A stretch of 64,000 nt of DNA from Duganella fentianensis (GTDB taxonomy: Bacteria; Pseudomonadota; Gammaproteobacteria; Burkholderiales; Burkholderiaceae_D): contig NZ_WWCL01000001.1 in NCBI RefSeq assembly GCF_009857835.1, positions 372,001 to 436,000 on the forward strand, written 5' to 3'. The position numbers and the translations under genes are program-made. Position 1 is the first letter of the stretch, and each line of letters starts with the position of its first letter. Below, in pieces: positions 8,810 through 16,681 of the stretch. The notes below the pieces were generated by a model, which made no database searches, was not told the DNA's origin, and worked only from the letters and a program-made list of their open reading frames with translations.

Positions 8810-11443
8810 CTAGACGATAGGCGTCAGTGTGGAGGGCTTGAGTTTGGTGGCCAGTGCCTTGCCTTTACGGGCGCGCTTGCCGAAGTGGACGGCCAGCGCC
8901 GATGCCGACAGGCGTTCTTCCTGCGGCTTGGCGCCACGGCCTATGCCGGACACGATCACACCTTTCTGGCTGATAGGCTGGGCCGCGATCAGGGTTTCCT
9001 TGTCTTCCAGCTCCATCAGGATTACGCCACGGCCACCGTTGGTCAGCACCTTCATTTCGTCCAGACCGAATACCAGTACGCGCGCATTGGCCGACAGTAC
9101 CGCCACGGCGCTGGCCGTATCGGGAATCACGGCCGGTGGCAACGGCGTCGCGCCTTCGTCGAGTGTGATGTAGTTCTTGCCGCCCTTGATGCGGCTGACC
9201 ATATCGCCAGCCTTGGCCACGAAGCCGAAGCCGGCGCTGGTGGTCAGCATCATCTGGGTGCTGCCGCTACCGGCGAAGTAATGCAGGATGCGGGTGCCGC
9301 TGGCCAGATCGATCAGGGTAGTAATCGGCACGCCGTCGCCACGCGCGTTCGGCAGTGCTGCCACCGGCACGGAGTAGATCTTGCCGTTGCTGCCGAAGGC
9401 CAGCAGGTGGTCTACCGTGCGGCATTCGAAAGCGCCATACAGGCTGTCGCCTGCCTTGAAGGTGAACTGGGCCGAGTCATGGCCGATGCCGCTGCGCGCG
9501 CGTATCCAGCCTTTTTCCGAAATGATGACGGTGACCGGCTCGTCCACCACCTTCTGTTCCACCACGGCTTTCTGGGCTTCTTCGATCAGGGTACGGCGCG
9601 CATCGCCATACTGCTTGGTGTCCGTTTCGATTTCCTTGATGATGGCGCGCTTCATCGAGTTCGGGTTGTCCAGCAGGTCCTGCAGGATGCCTTTTTCCTT
9701 GCGCAGTTCGGCCAGCTCCTGCTGGATCTTGATGGCTTCCAGACGGGCCAGCTGGCGCAAGCGGATTTCCAGAATATCCTCGGCCTGAATTTCCGACAGA
9801 CGGAAACGTTCCATCAGCGCCGCTTTCGGTTCGTCCGAATTACGGATGATGTGGATGACTTCATCGATATTCAGCAGAATCGTCTCGCGGCCTTCCAGAA
9901 TATGGATGCGCGCATCGACCTTGCCCAGCTTGTACTGGCTGCGGCGGGTCACGGTGGCGAAGCGGAAGGTAATCCACTCCTGCAGGATTTCGGTCAGACC
10001 CTTCTGGCGCGGACGGCCATCGCCGCCTATCATCACCAGATTGATGGAGGCCGACGATTCCAGCGAGGTATGCGCCAGCAACAGCAGCATGAATTCGGTC
10101 TGGTCCTGATTCTTCGACTTCGGTTCGAACACCAGACGCACAGGCGCAGCGCGGCCCGATTCGTCGCGGATGGTATCGAGCGAATTGAGGATCAGCGACT
10201 TCAGCGCCAGCTGTTCCGGCGACAGCGTCTTCTTACCCAGTTTGATTTTCGGGTTGGTCAGTTCTTCGATTTCTTCCAGTACCTTCTGGGCCGACGTACC
10301 GGGCGGCAGTTCCGTCACCACGGCCTGCCACTGGCCGCGTGCCAGCTCTTCGATCTTCCAGCGTGCCCGCACCTTCATGCTGCCACGGCCGGTGGCGTAC
10401 ATATCGCTGATCTGCGAGGCAGGCGTGATGATCTGGCCACCGCCGGGGAAGTCCGGACCGGGGATCAGTTCCATCAGTTCGCTGTGGCTGATCTTCGGGT
10501 TCTTGATCATGGCCACCGTGGCCTGCGCCACTTCGGTCAGATTGTGCGACGGGATTTCCGTCGCCAGACCGACAGCAATACCGGAGGCGCCGTTCAGCAG
10601 CACCATAGGCAGGCGCGCTGGCAGCAGCGACGGTTCTTCCGTCGAGCCGTCGTAGTTGGCCTGGAATTCCACCGTGCCCAGATTGATTTCGTCCAGCAGC
10701 ACCTTGGCAATCGGCGTCAGACGGGCTTCGGTGTATCGCATGGCTGCGGCACCGTCGCCGTCGCGCGAGCCGAAGTTACCCTGACCGTCGATCAGCGGAT
10801 AGCGCAGCGAGAAGTCCTGCGCCATACGCACCATGGCGTCGTACACGGACTGGTCGCCGTGCGGGTGCAGCTTACCGAGCACGTCACCCACCACGGTTGC
10901 CGACTTGCGCGGCTTGGCGGTGGAGTTCAGGCCCATTTCGTTCATCGCGTACAGAATGCGGCGCTGTACCGGCTTCTGGCCGTCGCATACGTCGGGCAGG
11001 GCGCGGCCCTTGACCACCGAGATGGCGTAATCGAGATAGGCGCGTTCTGCGAAGGTGGACAGGGTCAGGGAGTCGCCGCCATCGCCACCGTCGCCGTTGC
11101 CGAACACGCCGTTGTCTTCGCCGCCATTGCCACCATCACCGCCACCATTACCGCTGCTGTCGTCGTCACCGCCGCCATTTCCGCCAGCGCCAGCGTCGCC
11201 GCTTTGGTCATCACCATTACCGTGGCCACCATTGCTGGCGTCGGCCACGCCGCTTTCCAGTGCGCTGTCGCTGCTGTCGTCCTCGGCCAGCGCTACTGCG
11301 CTGCTGCCTTCGAACAGATCGCCTTCTGCGGCAGCAGGTGCTGCCGCGGCTTTGTGGGCAGGCGCGCCGGCCGTGCTGGCGGACGTGCTGCTGTTTGCGG
11401 CCGGCTCGTTGGCCGGTTCGTCAAAGAGATTTGCTTGAGTCAT
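8810..11443 (-). CDS. parC: DNA topoisomerase IV subunit A
   Basis: An 877-residue breakage-reunion subunit of topoisomerase IV, which unlinks replicated chromosomes together with ParE. The type IIA core begins near residue 125 ([19 protein letters not shown]) and includes [16 protein letters not shown], the [12 protein letters not shown] helix and the catalytic Tyr237 in [10 protein letters not shown]; the C-terminal beta-pinwheel follows. The first 124 residues are an Ala/Ser- then Gly/Asp/Asn-rich low-complexity head that is not part of the usual fold. At the site matching Escherichia coli ParC Ser80 the residue is Gln198, probably natural in this lineage. It starts 12 bases after the parE stop, so the two form an operon. 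Start choice MTQANLF fits, although the ribosome-binding site is weak. Confidence 0.95.
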   Translation of the reverse strand: MTQANLFDEPANEPAANSSTSASTAGAPAHKAAAAPAAAEGDLFEGSSAVALAEDDSSDSALESGVADASNGGHGNGDDQSGDAGAGGNGGGDDDSSGNGGGDGGNGGEDNGVFGNGDGGDGGDSLTLSTFAERAYLDYAISVVKGRALPDVCDGQKPVQRRILYAMNEMGLNSTAKPRKSATVVGDVLGKLHPHGDQSVYDAMVRMAQDFSLRYPLIDGQGNFGSRDGDGAAAMRYTEARLTPIAKVLLDEINLGTVEFQANYDGSTEEPSLLPARLPMVLLNGASGIAVGLATEIPSHNLTEVAQATVAMIKNPKISHSELMELIPGPDFPGGGQIITPASQISDMYATGRGSMKVRARWKIEELARGQWQAVVTELPPGTSAQKVLEEIEELTNPKIKLGKKTLSPEQLALKSLILNSLDTIRDESGRAAPVRLVFEPKSKNQDQTEFMLLLLAHTSLESSASINLVMIGGDGRPRQKGLTEILQEWITFRFATVTRRSQYKLGKVDARIHILEGRETILLNIDEVIHIIRNSDEPKAALMERFRLSEIQAEDILEIRLRQLARLEAIKIQQELAELRKEKGILQDLLDNPNSMKRAIIKEIETDTKQYGDARRTLIEEAQKAVVEQKVVDEPVTVIISEKGWIRARSGIGHDSAQFTFKAGDSLYGAFECRTVDHLLAFGSNGKIYSVPVAALPNARGDGVPITTLIDLASGTRILHYFAGSGSTQMMLTTSAGFGFVAKAGDMVSRIKGGKNYITLDEGATPLPPAVIPDTASAVAVLSANARVLVFGLDEMKVLTNGGRGVILMELEDKETLIAAQPISQKGVIVSGIGRGAKPQEERLSASALAVHFGKRARKGKALATKLKPSTLTPIV

Positions 11444-11455
11444 GATCAGTAATAG

Positions 11456-13453
11456 TTAGATATCGGCGTCGGCTTCGTTACCATGTTCTTCGATCCATGC
11501 GCGACGGGCAGCGGCTTCGCCTTTACCCATCAGCATATTGAAGCGGGACGAAGCTTCCGTCAGGCCGAAGCCCCCCAGCGCGACCGGCAGCAGACGGCGC
11601 GTATCGGGATTCATGGTGGTTTCCCACAGCTGTTCGGCGTTCATTTCACCCAGACCTTTGAAGCGCGAGATCGACCATGCGCCTTCTTTCAGGCCATCCT
11701 TGCGCAGCTTGTCTTCGATGGCGGTCAGTTCGCCGTCATCGAGTGCATACAGCTTCTGGATAGGCTTCTTGCCGCGTGCCGGTGCATCCACACGGTATAG
11801 CGGCGGACGGGCGATGCAGATATTCCCGTTGGCGATCAGTGCAGGGAAGTGGCGGAAGAACAGTGTCAGCAGCAGCACCTGTATGTGCGAGCCGTCCACG
11901 TCCGCATCGGAGAGGATGCAGATTTTGCCATAGCGCAGACCGCTCAGGTCCGGCGTGCTGGTGGCCGTGTGCGGATCGACGCCGATCGCCACGGCGATGT
12001 CGTGAATCTCGTTGTTGGCAAACAGACGGTCGCGGTCGGTCTCCCACGAGTTCAGCACCTTGCCGCGCAGCGGCAGAATGGCCTGGAATTCCTTGTCGCG
12101 GCCCATCTTGGCCGAGCCGCCTGCCGAATCACCCTCGACGAGGAATAGTTCGGTGCGGGTCACGTCGGACGATTCGCAATCCGTCAGCTTGCCCGGCAAA
12201 ACTGCCACGCCCGAGGATTTTTTCTTTTCGACTTTCTGCAGCGAGCGCAGACGCGATTGCGCCTGTTTGATCACCAGTTCGGCCAGCTTCTTGCCGTGGT
12301 CAACGTGCTGGTTGAGCCACAGTTCCAGTGCCGGCTTGGAGAAGGTCGAGACCAGACGCACGGCATCGCGCGAGTTCAGACGTTCCTTGGTCTGGCCCTG
12401 GAATTGCGGGTCCAGCACTTTGGCCGACAGCACGAAAGAGACGCGGGCAAACACGTCTTCCGGCAGCAGCTTGACGCCTTTCGGCAGCAGCGAGTGCAGT
12501 TCGACGAAGCTCTTCACGGCGCCATACAGACCGTCGCGCAGGCCCGATTCGTGGGTGCCGCCGCTGACAGTAGGGATCAGGTTGACGTAGGATTCGCGCA
12601 CGATGGCGCCTTCTTCGGTCCACGCCACCACCCATGCCGCGCCTTCGCCTTCGGCAAAGCCTTCCGCGTCGGGACCGGCGAACTGCGCGCCCTCGAACAG
12701 GGGAATCAGGGTTTCGCCGTTGCCCGTCTGGGCCAGCGTTTCGGTCAGATAGCCGCGCAGGCCGTCGTCGTATTTCCACGTCTGCGATTCGCCCGTCTTG
12801 CCGTTGTTCAGCGTGACGGAAACGCCGGGCAGCAGCACGGCCTTGGAGCGCAGCAGGCGTTGCAGCTCGACTTGCGAGATATTCGGCGAATCGAAGTATT
12901 TACCATCGGGCCATGCCGTGACGCGGGTACCGGATTTCTTGCCGTCGCGCGGCGCTACCACGGAAGCCAGCGGTTCCACCACGTCGCCATGTTCGAAAGC
13001 CAGCTTGTGCAGGCCGGTGCCGTCCGGCTCCTTGCGCCATACGGTGATCTCCAGCCGCTTGGACAGCGCATTGGTGACCGATACGCCAACGCCGTGCAGA
13101 CCGCCGGAGAAGGCATAGGCGCCGCCCGAACCTTTGTCGAACTTGCCGCCCGCGTGCAAACGGGTGAAGACGATTTCCACCGTCGGCACACCTTCATCGG
13201 GATGCAGGCCGACGGGAATACCACGGCCATCATCCTCTACCGTGATGCTGCCGTCGGCATTCTGCGTGACGATAATATTCTTGCAATGGCCACCGAGCGC
13301 TTCGTCGGAGGCATTGTCTATGACTTCCTGAATGATGTGCAGCGGGTTCTCGGTGCGGGTGTACATGCCCGGACGTTGCTTGACTGGTTCCAGTCCCTTG
13401 AGGACGCGGATAGAGGATTCGCTATAGTCGGAAACGGGTTTTTTAGTGGCCAT
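11456..13453 (-). CDS. parE: DNA topoisomerase IV subunit B
   Basis: A 665-residue ATPase subunit of topoisomerase IV. The GHKL ATP site is clear (HIIQEVIDNASDEALGG, EDDGRGIPV, GGLHGVGVSVTNALS), then the transducer domain, then the TOPRIM domain with LVEGDSAGGSAKMGRD and LSDADVDGSHI carrying the acidic metal-binding residues. About 665 residues is normal for ParE and short for GyrB, and the partner gene is parC. The ATG at 13453 has only a weak ribosome-binding site. A near-consensus LexA operator lies 26-43 bases upstream, suggesting damage-inducible control of the parE-parC pair. Confidence 0.96.
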   Translation of the reverse strand: MATKKPVSDYSESSIRVLKGLEPVKQRPGMYTRTENPLHIIQEVIDNASDEALGGHCKNIIVTQNADGSITVEDDGRGIPVGLHPDEGVPTVEIVFTRLHAGGKFDKGSGGAYAFSGGLHGVGVSVTNALSKRLEITVWRKEPDGTGLHKLAFEHGDVVEPLASVVAPRDGKKSGTRVTAWPDGKYFDSPNISQVELQRLLRSKAVLLPGVSVTLNNGKTGESQTWKYDDGLRGYLTETLAQTGNGETLIPLFEGAQFAGPDAEGFAEGEGAAWVVAWTEEGAIVRESYVNLIPTVSGGTHESGLRDGLYGAVKSFVELHSLLPKGVKLLPEDVFARVSFVLSAKVLDPQFQGQTKERLNSRDAVRLVSTFSKPALELWLNQHVDHGKKLAELVIKQAQSRLRSLQKVEKKKSSGVAVLPGKLTDCESSDVTRTELFLVEGDSAGGSAKMGRDKEFQAILPLRGKVLNSWETDRDRLFANNEIHDIAVAIGVDPHTATSTPDLSGLRYGKICILSDADVDGSHIQVLLLTLFFRHFPALIANGNICIARPPLYRVDAPARGKKPIQKLYALDDGELTAIEDKLRKDGLKEGAWSISRFKGLGEMNAEQLWETTMNPDTRRLLPVALGGFGLTEASSRFNMLMGKGEAAARRAWIEEHGNEADADI

Positions 13454-13478
13454 ACGTGATCAAGCTGATAATTTAATT

Positions 13479-13496
13479 ACTGTGTTTATATACAGT
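13479..13496. promoter_or_regulatory. LexA (SOS) box before parE
   Basis: ACTGTGTTTATATACAGT contains the CTG-N10-CAG arrangement of the LexA operator of gamma- and betaproteobacteria. Extended to 20 bases it agrees at about 17 positions with the Escherichia coli consensus. It lies 26-43 bases upstream of the parE start, where a bound repressor would block the promoter, and about 170 bases from the divergent gene at 13668. Confidence 0.7.
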
Positions 13497-13667
13497 TTTG
13501 TGCGAACGTTTGCGTATTCTATCCTCAACTGACGTCAATCGCGGCAAAAAATCGGTGCGCGCTAATTTATACACGATGTTTACGGGGCGGCGATACCTTT
13601 TTAGGCCGTTTTTACGACGCTCCCGCTAAGCTGTTTGCATGCCTAGCCACAGTTTAGAGGGGGAACG

Positions 13668-13994
13668 ATGCACGCTTTTTTCCACACCAGACCGGCCCAG
13701 CGTCCTTCGATATGGCGCAAACCGGCGCCAGCGGCGCTGCGCTTGATGCACATGACGGTCGATACGGCCGCGCTGTCCACCCTGCGCCAGACGGTGATAC
13801 AGGTCTGTGGCGATGCCCTGCAATTCATGCGCATCGAAGCCTGTGAGCATGGCGCGCGCATGAAAGTCTGGTTATGCGTCACCGAAACGCTAGTCCGGCA
13901 TATTATGGAAACCGTCATGCAGCGCCTGCCGGCGGCGGAATTTGGCCGCTGCACCGTGCTGCCAGCGCATGCTGCATCGGGGGAGTCCGTATGA
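13668..13994 (+). CDS. Small protein coupled to a ParA-like gene
   Basis: A 108-residue protein of unknown function starting at ATG 13668 behind GGGGGAACG. It has no signal peptide. The middle part (IQVCGDALQFMRIEACEHGARMKVWLC) looks like a small alpha/beta fold with a ferredoxin-like flavour, but no family is recognised. Its last codons overlap the next start by four bases (ATGA), so it is translationally coupled to the ParA-like protein and is likely to be its partner. Absent from any pathway recognised here. Confidence 0.65.
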   Translation: MHAFFHTRPAQRPSIWRKPAPAALRLMHMTVDTAALSTLRQTVIQVCGDALQFMRIEACEHGARMKVWLCVTETLVRHIMETVMQRLPAAEFGRCTVLPAHAASGESV

Positions 13995-14647
13995 TCGTCG
14001 CGATTGCCGGGCAGGGGGACGCGCCCGCCCGCACCTTGCTTGCCTTGAATCTGGCTTTGCTGCGCGCCCGCGCCGGACGCCGTGTGCTGTTGCTGGAAGC
14101 AGACCCGCAGCAAGCCGTCAGCCGCTGGGCGCAGCAGCGCCAGGGCGATGGCCTCAAGCCCAGGCTGCTGCAGCAGACCATACTCGGCGGTGAGCTAGGC
14201 GTGCGCATAGCGCCGTTGCAGCGCAGCTGCCACGATATTGTGCTGCACACGGAAGGCTGTGACAGTCCTGCCAGCCGGGCGGCTCTGATAGCGGCTGCTA
14301 CGGTGGTAGTCCCCATACGTGCCGATCAGGTGGATCTGGGCCGCCACTACCCTTTGATTGCCCGTCTCAATGCGGCGCGCATGTTCAACCCCCGTTTGCG
14401 GGTGCTGTTTGTAATCATAGGCGATGGCGGTGCTCCCGCCAGGGCCGAGCTGGCCGCCATCCGCAATTACGTCAGCCACGTGATGGCGGCCAGTCTGGCC
14501 CATACCGTATTGCATGCCGATGCGCTGGGCGGGCCGGATGCCCAGTGTGTTTGCGAGGTGCCCGAGCGTGCCCCCCATGCGGCCGCAGAAATGAAAGAGC
14601 TGTACCGCGAAGTCTTCGTGGTTCATCGCCTTGCCGTTGCTGCCTGA
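13991..14647 (+). CDS. ParA-like protein with altered P-loop
   Basis: A 218-residue protein with the layout of ParA/MinD-type ATPases: an N-terminal strand MIVAIAG, a Walker A-like loop, the segment RRVLLLEADPQQAVSRWAQQR that matches the ParA strand with its Asp-Pro-Gln motif, and VVVPIRADQVDL in the switch region. The canonical KGGxGK[ST] is replaced by GQGDAPART, with Arg in place of the invariant Lys, so ATP hydrolysis may be lost or changed. The start at 13991 overlaps the previous stop (ATGA); an earlier in-frame ATG at 13874 would lie inside the previous gene. A shorter paralogue faces it 35 bases downstream. Role in partitioning or positioning is not established. Confidence 0.75.
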   Translation: MIVAIAGQGDAPARTLLALNLALLRARAGRRVLLLEADPQQAVSRWAQQRQGDGLKPRLLQQTILGGELGVRIAPLQRSCHDIVLHTEGCDSPASRAALIAAATVVVPIRADQVDLGRHYPLIARLNAARMFNPRLRVLFVIIGDGGAPARAELAAIRNYVSHVMAASLAHTVLHADALGGPDAQCVCEVPERAPHAAAEMKELYREVFVVHRLAVAA

Positions 14648-14651
14648 AGCG

Positions 14652-14673
14652 CCATCCCGCGCCCGCGGGATGG
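14652..14673. terminator. Hairpin between the convergent ParA-like genes
   Basis: CCATCCCGCG and CGCGGGATGG form a 10-bp inverted repeat around two bases. It sits in the 35-base gap between two convergent stop codons and could end transcription from both sides, although neither side has a T-run. Confidence 0.5.
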
Positions 14674-14682
14674 TGTGCAGCA

Positions 14683-15243
14683 CTATTCCACTGATACGCC
14701 GTGGAACACCTGACGGTAGAGATAGCGTACTTCCGGCGCACACAATACCTGCTCACTCTCTTGATCTGCGCGTACCCGGGTACTGTGGCGGGTATGGTAG
14801 CCGCCTTGTTCATCAAGCACCCATTGTTCGGCCAATCGGGCCGGCGCCAGTTGCGCAACAAACACCAGAATACTGCCCACTTCCCGCGCACTCAGGTTGC
14901 GCGTGCCATGTGCCACCGAGACCAGTACGCGGGCTGTGGGATTGAGGCGGATGGCCGCGTGCACTCTGGCGAGCAGTGTGCCTGGCTGGCGCTGTTGTAG
15001 TTCATCCGGCGTTATCAGAACGATGATCACGCTGGCCATGGAAAGCGCCAGTGCTTCGGCATCGCCGCTGATGGTGCCGCTAGCGATCACGATGTCGTCA
15101 TAGGGCACACGGGGGCGCATGCCATGCGGGCGGCGCGAGGTAAGCAGTAGTACGTGGCGCCCTTCGTATAGACGTAGCAGGGCCAGTTGCTGGGCGAGAT
15201 CGGTGGCTGCGCCGGCATCAGCGCTGATGAGAGCAATAATCAC
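14683..15243 (-). CDS. Degenerate ParA-like paralogue
   Basis: A 186-residue protein that aligns by eye with the ParA-like protein on the other side of the hairpin: MIIALIS..., LALLRLYEGRHVLLL, SVIIVLITPDEL, ARVHAAIRLNPTARVLVSV and a closing EVRYLYRQVF all have counterparts there. It has lost the P-loop altogether (SADAGAATDLAQQ) and the Asp-Pro-Gln strand motif, so it is unlikely to hydrolyse ATP. It may be a regulatory subunit or a decaying copy. The start at 15243 follows an AAGGAGG-like sequence on the minus strand (cctcctt at 15246-15254 on the plus strand), which supports active translation. Confidence 0.7.
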   Translation of the reverse strand: MIIALISADAGAATDLAQQLALLRLYEGRHVLLLTSRRPHGMRPRVPYDDIVIASGTISGDAEALALSMASVIIVLITPDELQQRQPGTLLARVHAAIRLNPTARVLVSVAHGTRNLSAREVGSILVFVAQLAPARLAEQWVLDEQGGYHTRHSTRVRADQESEQVLCAPEVRYLYRQVFHGVSVE

Positions 15244-15489
15244 GATGCCTCCTTAGTGCTGTGAACCCGCACCGGCAGCAAGACAGGGCAAGGCTGGCGC
15301 AAGCGGGTAGGCGTGCATTCCGTAACACCATGAGGCGGTAATTTCGGCATACGATTTTCCGGTAGTGGTAATACCGCCCAGCTTAGGACGCCGCCTGTAA
15401 AGATGTTCTAAATATTTGCCTGCGCACTGTAAATTCCGCATAAACGGGGCATGCCAGGGCAGCGCGCTGAACCGAGCAGAAACGTGCTG

Positions 15490-15554
15490 TTTACGCTTTG
15501 TTTACAGTACGGCGCCAAGTCTTTACACCAACTTTAGACCCTCCCCGATAACCT
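15490..15554 (+). promoter_or_regulatory. KdpE-type operator and promoter before the TorF porin
   Basis: TTTACGCTTTGTTTACA (15490-15506), then GTCTTTACA (15519-15527), CTTTAGA (15532-15538) and a -10-like TAACCT (15549-15554). The same four elements occur in the same order and with identical spacing (29, 13 and 17 bases) before the kdp operon. The first element resembles the KdpE site of Escherichia coli as remembered (TTTATAC-T-tract-TTTACA). The rest of the 15244-15489 gap holds no gene I can support. Confidence 0.7.
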
Positions 15555-15609
15555 GCTGCCTACACCCGATACCGGGTATTGAACGCATCGTTACTACAGA
15601 GGGGAAATC

Positions 15610-16371
15610 ATGAAACACGTATTACTCGCTACCGCGATTCTGGCCGCTTGCGCCAGCACCACTGCCCGTGCCGACGAGGCCGCGCCTGCCGTCAAGCCTG
15701 ACCATGAAACCAGCTTCAATGCCGCTGTCGTCAGCGATTACCGCTATCGCGGCATTTCGCAAACCCGCCTCAAGCCTGCGCTGCAGGGCGGCTTCGACTA
15801 CACCAACAATCCCACCGGCGTGTATGCCGGCACCTGGCTGTCGACCATCAAATGGACCAAGGATGCCGGCGGCGACGGCAGCATCGAATGGGATCTGTAT
15901 GCAGGCAAGCGTGGCAGCTTGAGCGACGATCTGGCCTATGACGTGGGTGTGCTGGGCTATTTGTATGCGAATAATGGCCTGGGTCACGTGGCCGGCATGG
16001 CCAATGCGAATACCACGGAAATCTATGGCCAGCTGGGCTATGGTCCCGTCTATCTCAAATACTCGCACGCTGTGACGAATCTGTTCGGTTACGCTGACAG
16101 CAAGAACAGTGGCTATCTGGATCTGGGCGCCAACTTTGATCTGGGCGACGGTCTGAGCGCCAATCTGCATGCGGGCCGGCAGAAGGTGCGCGGCAACGAC
16201 GCGGCCAGTTATACCGACTGGAAACTGGGCGTCACCAAGGACTTCGGCGTCGCCACGGTGGCACTGGCATGGGTTGCGACCAACGCCAGCAGCACCGCCT
16301 ACGCTTCGCCAGCGAATGGCAAGTTCCTCGGTAAGAACGCCTTGCTGCTGAGTGTCAGCAAGACCTTCTAA
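15610..16371 (+). CDS. TorF-family putative porin
   Basis: A 253-residue outer-membrane protein. Signal peptide MKHVLLATAILAACASTTARA, then a barrel of short amphipathic strands with the family hallmark near the start of the mature chain (VVSDYRYRGISQTRLKPALQGGFDY) and the repeated G-x-Y-x-G-x-W-x-S pattern (GVYAGTWLSTI). It ends in VSKTF with the C-terminal Phe expected for barrel assembly. TorF proteins are annotated as porins but their solutes are not settled. AGGGGAAA precedes the ATG, very like the leader of the following kdp operon. The near-identical upstream operator implies induction by KdpE under potassium limitation, which would make this an outer-membrane entry route for potassium or a related adaptation (inference). 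Confidence 0.85.
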   Translation: MKHVLLATAILAACASTTARADEAAPAVKPDHETSFNAAVVSDYRYRGISQTRLKPALQGGFDYTNNPTGVYAGTWLSTIKWTKDAGGDGSIEWDLYAGKRGSLSDDLAYDVGVLGYLYANNGLGHVAGMANANTTEIYGQLGYGPVYLKYSHAVTNLFGYADSKNSGYLDLGANFDLGDGLSANLHAGRQKVRGNDAASYTDWKLGVTKDFGVATVALAWVATNASSTAYASPANGKFLGKNALLLSVSKTF

Positions 16372-16400
16372 GCCTCGCAGCGGGGCGGATTCCGGCGTTT

Positions 16401-16465
16401 TTTACACTTTGTTTACACCCGCCCCGCCAGTCTTTACAAAATCTTTAGATCAGGCTCGCTAATCT
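16401..16465 (+). promoter_or_regulatory. KdpE operator and promoter of the kdp operon
   Basis: TTTACACTTTGTTTACA (16401-16417), GTCTTTACA (16430-16438), CTTTAGA (16443-16449) and TAATCT (16460-16465) as -10. The direct repeat TTTACA-CTT-TTTACA is the kind of site bound by the response regulator KdpE. It lies about 40 bases before the first ORF of the operon. Confidence 0.8.
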
Positions 16466-16501
16466 TGCAGCTATCGCAAAACGAGCTTTGAAGGGGAAAC
16501 C

Positions 16502-16594
16502 ATGGACGTTCTGTATATAGGTTTATTGCTGGCATTTTTGGCCAGCATTATCGGCTTTGCCGGCGCGTGCGCGCGGCTGGAGGACAAACAATGA
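16502..16594 (+). CDS. Small membrane protein upstream of kdpF
   Basis: A 30-residue ORF, MDVLYIGLLLAFLASIIG... ending LEDKQ: one hydrophobic helix and a charged tail. GGGGAAACC precedes ATG 16502, and its stop overlaps the kdpF start by four bases (ATGA), so the two are coupled. Similar short ORFs before kdpF are common in proteobacterial kdp operons as far as I recall, usually unannotated. A role as an accessory subunit or assembly aid for the KdpFABC complex is possible but untested. Confidence 0.7.
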   Translation: MDVLYIGLLLAFLASIIGFAGACARLEDKQ

Positions 16595-16680
16595 ACAGCT
16601 TTTATGTGATCGGTGCGCTGACGGCCGCCGGCCTGCTGGTGTATCTGGTGCTGGCATTGCTGAAAGCGGAGGATCTCTGA
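16591..16680 (+). CDS. kdpF: Potassium-transporting ATPase subunit KdpF
   Basis: A 29-residue single-span peptide, [20 protein letters not shown]... ending LLKAEDL, matching KdpF in length, in its one membrane helix and in the C-terminal LL-K/R-x-E motif. KdpF stabilises the KdpABC potassium pump in the inner membrane. GGAGG lies eight bases upstream of its ATG inside the preceding small ORF. Its stop is two bases before the kdpA start. Confidence 0.88.
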   Translation: MNSFYVIGALTAAGLLVYLVLALLKAEDL

Positions 16681-16681
16681 T

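Noticed and set aside
8450..11452. 1000-codon plus-strand ORF over parC
   Set aside because: Antisense to a gene with complete topoisomerase motifs; its own translation has no recognisable features.
15253..15441. 62-codon minus-strand ORF upstream of the degenerate ParA-like gene
   Set aside because: No ribosome-binding site or conserved-looking sequence.
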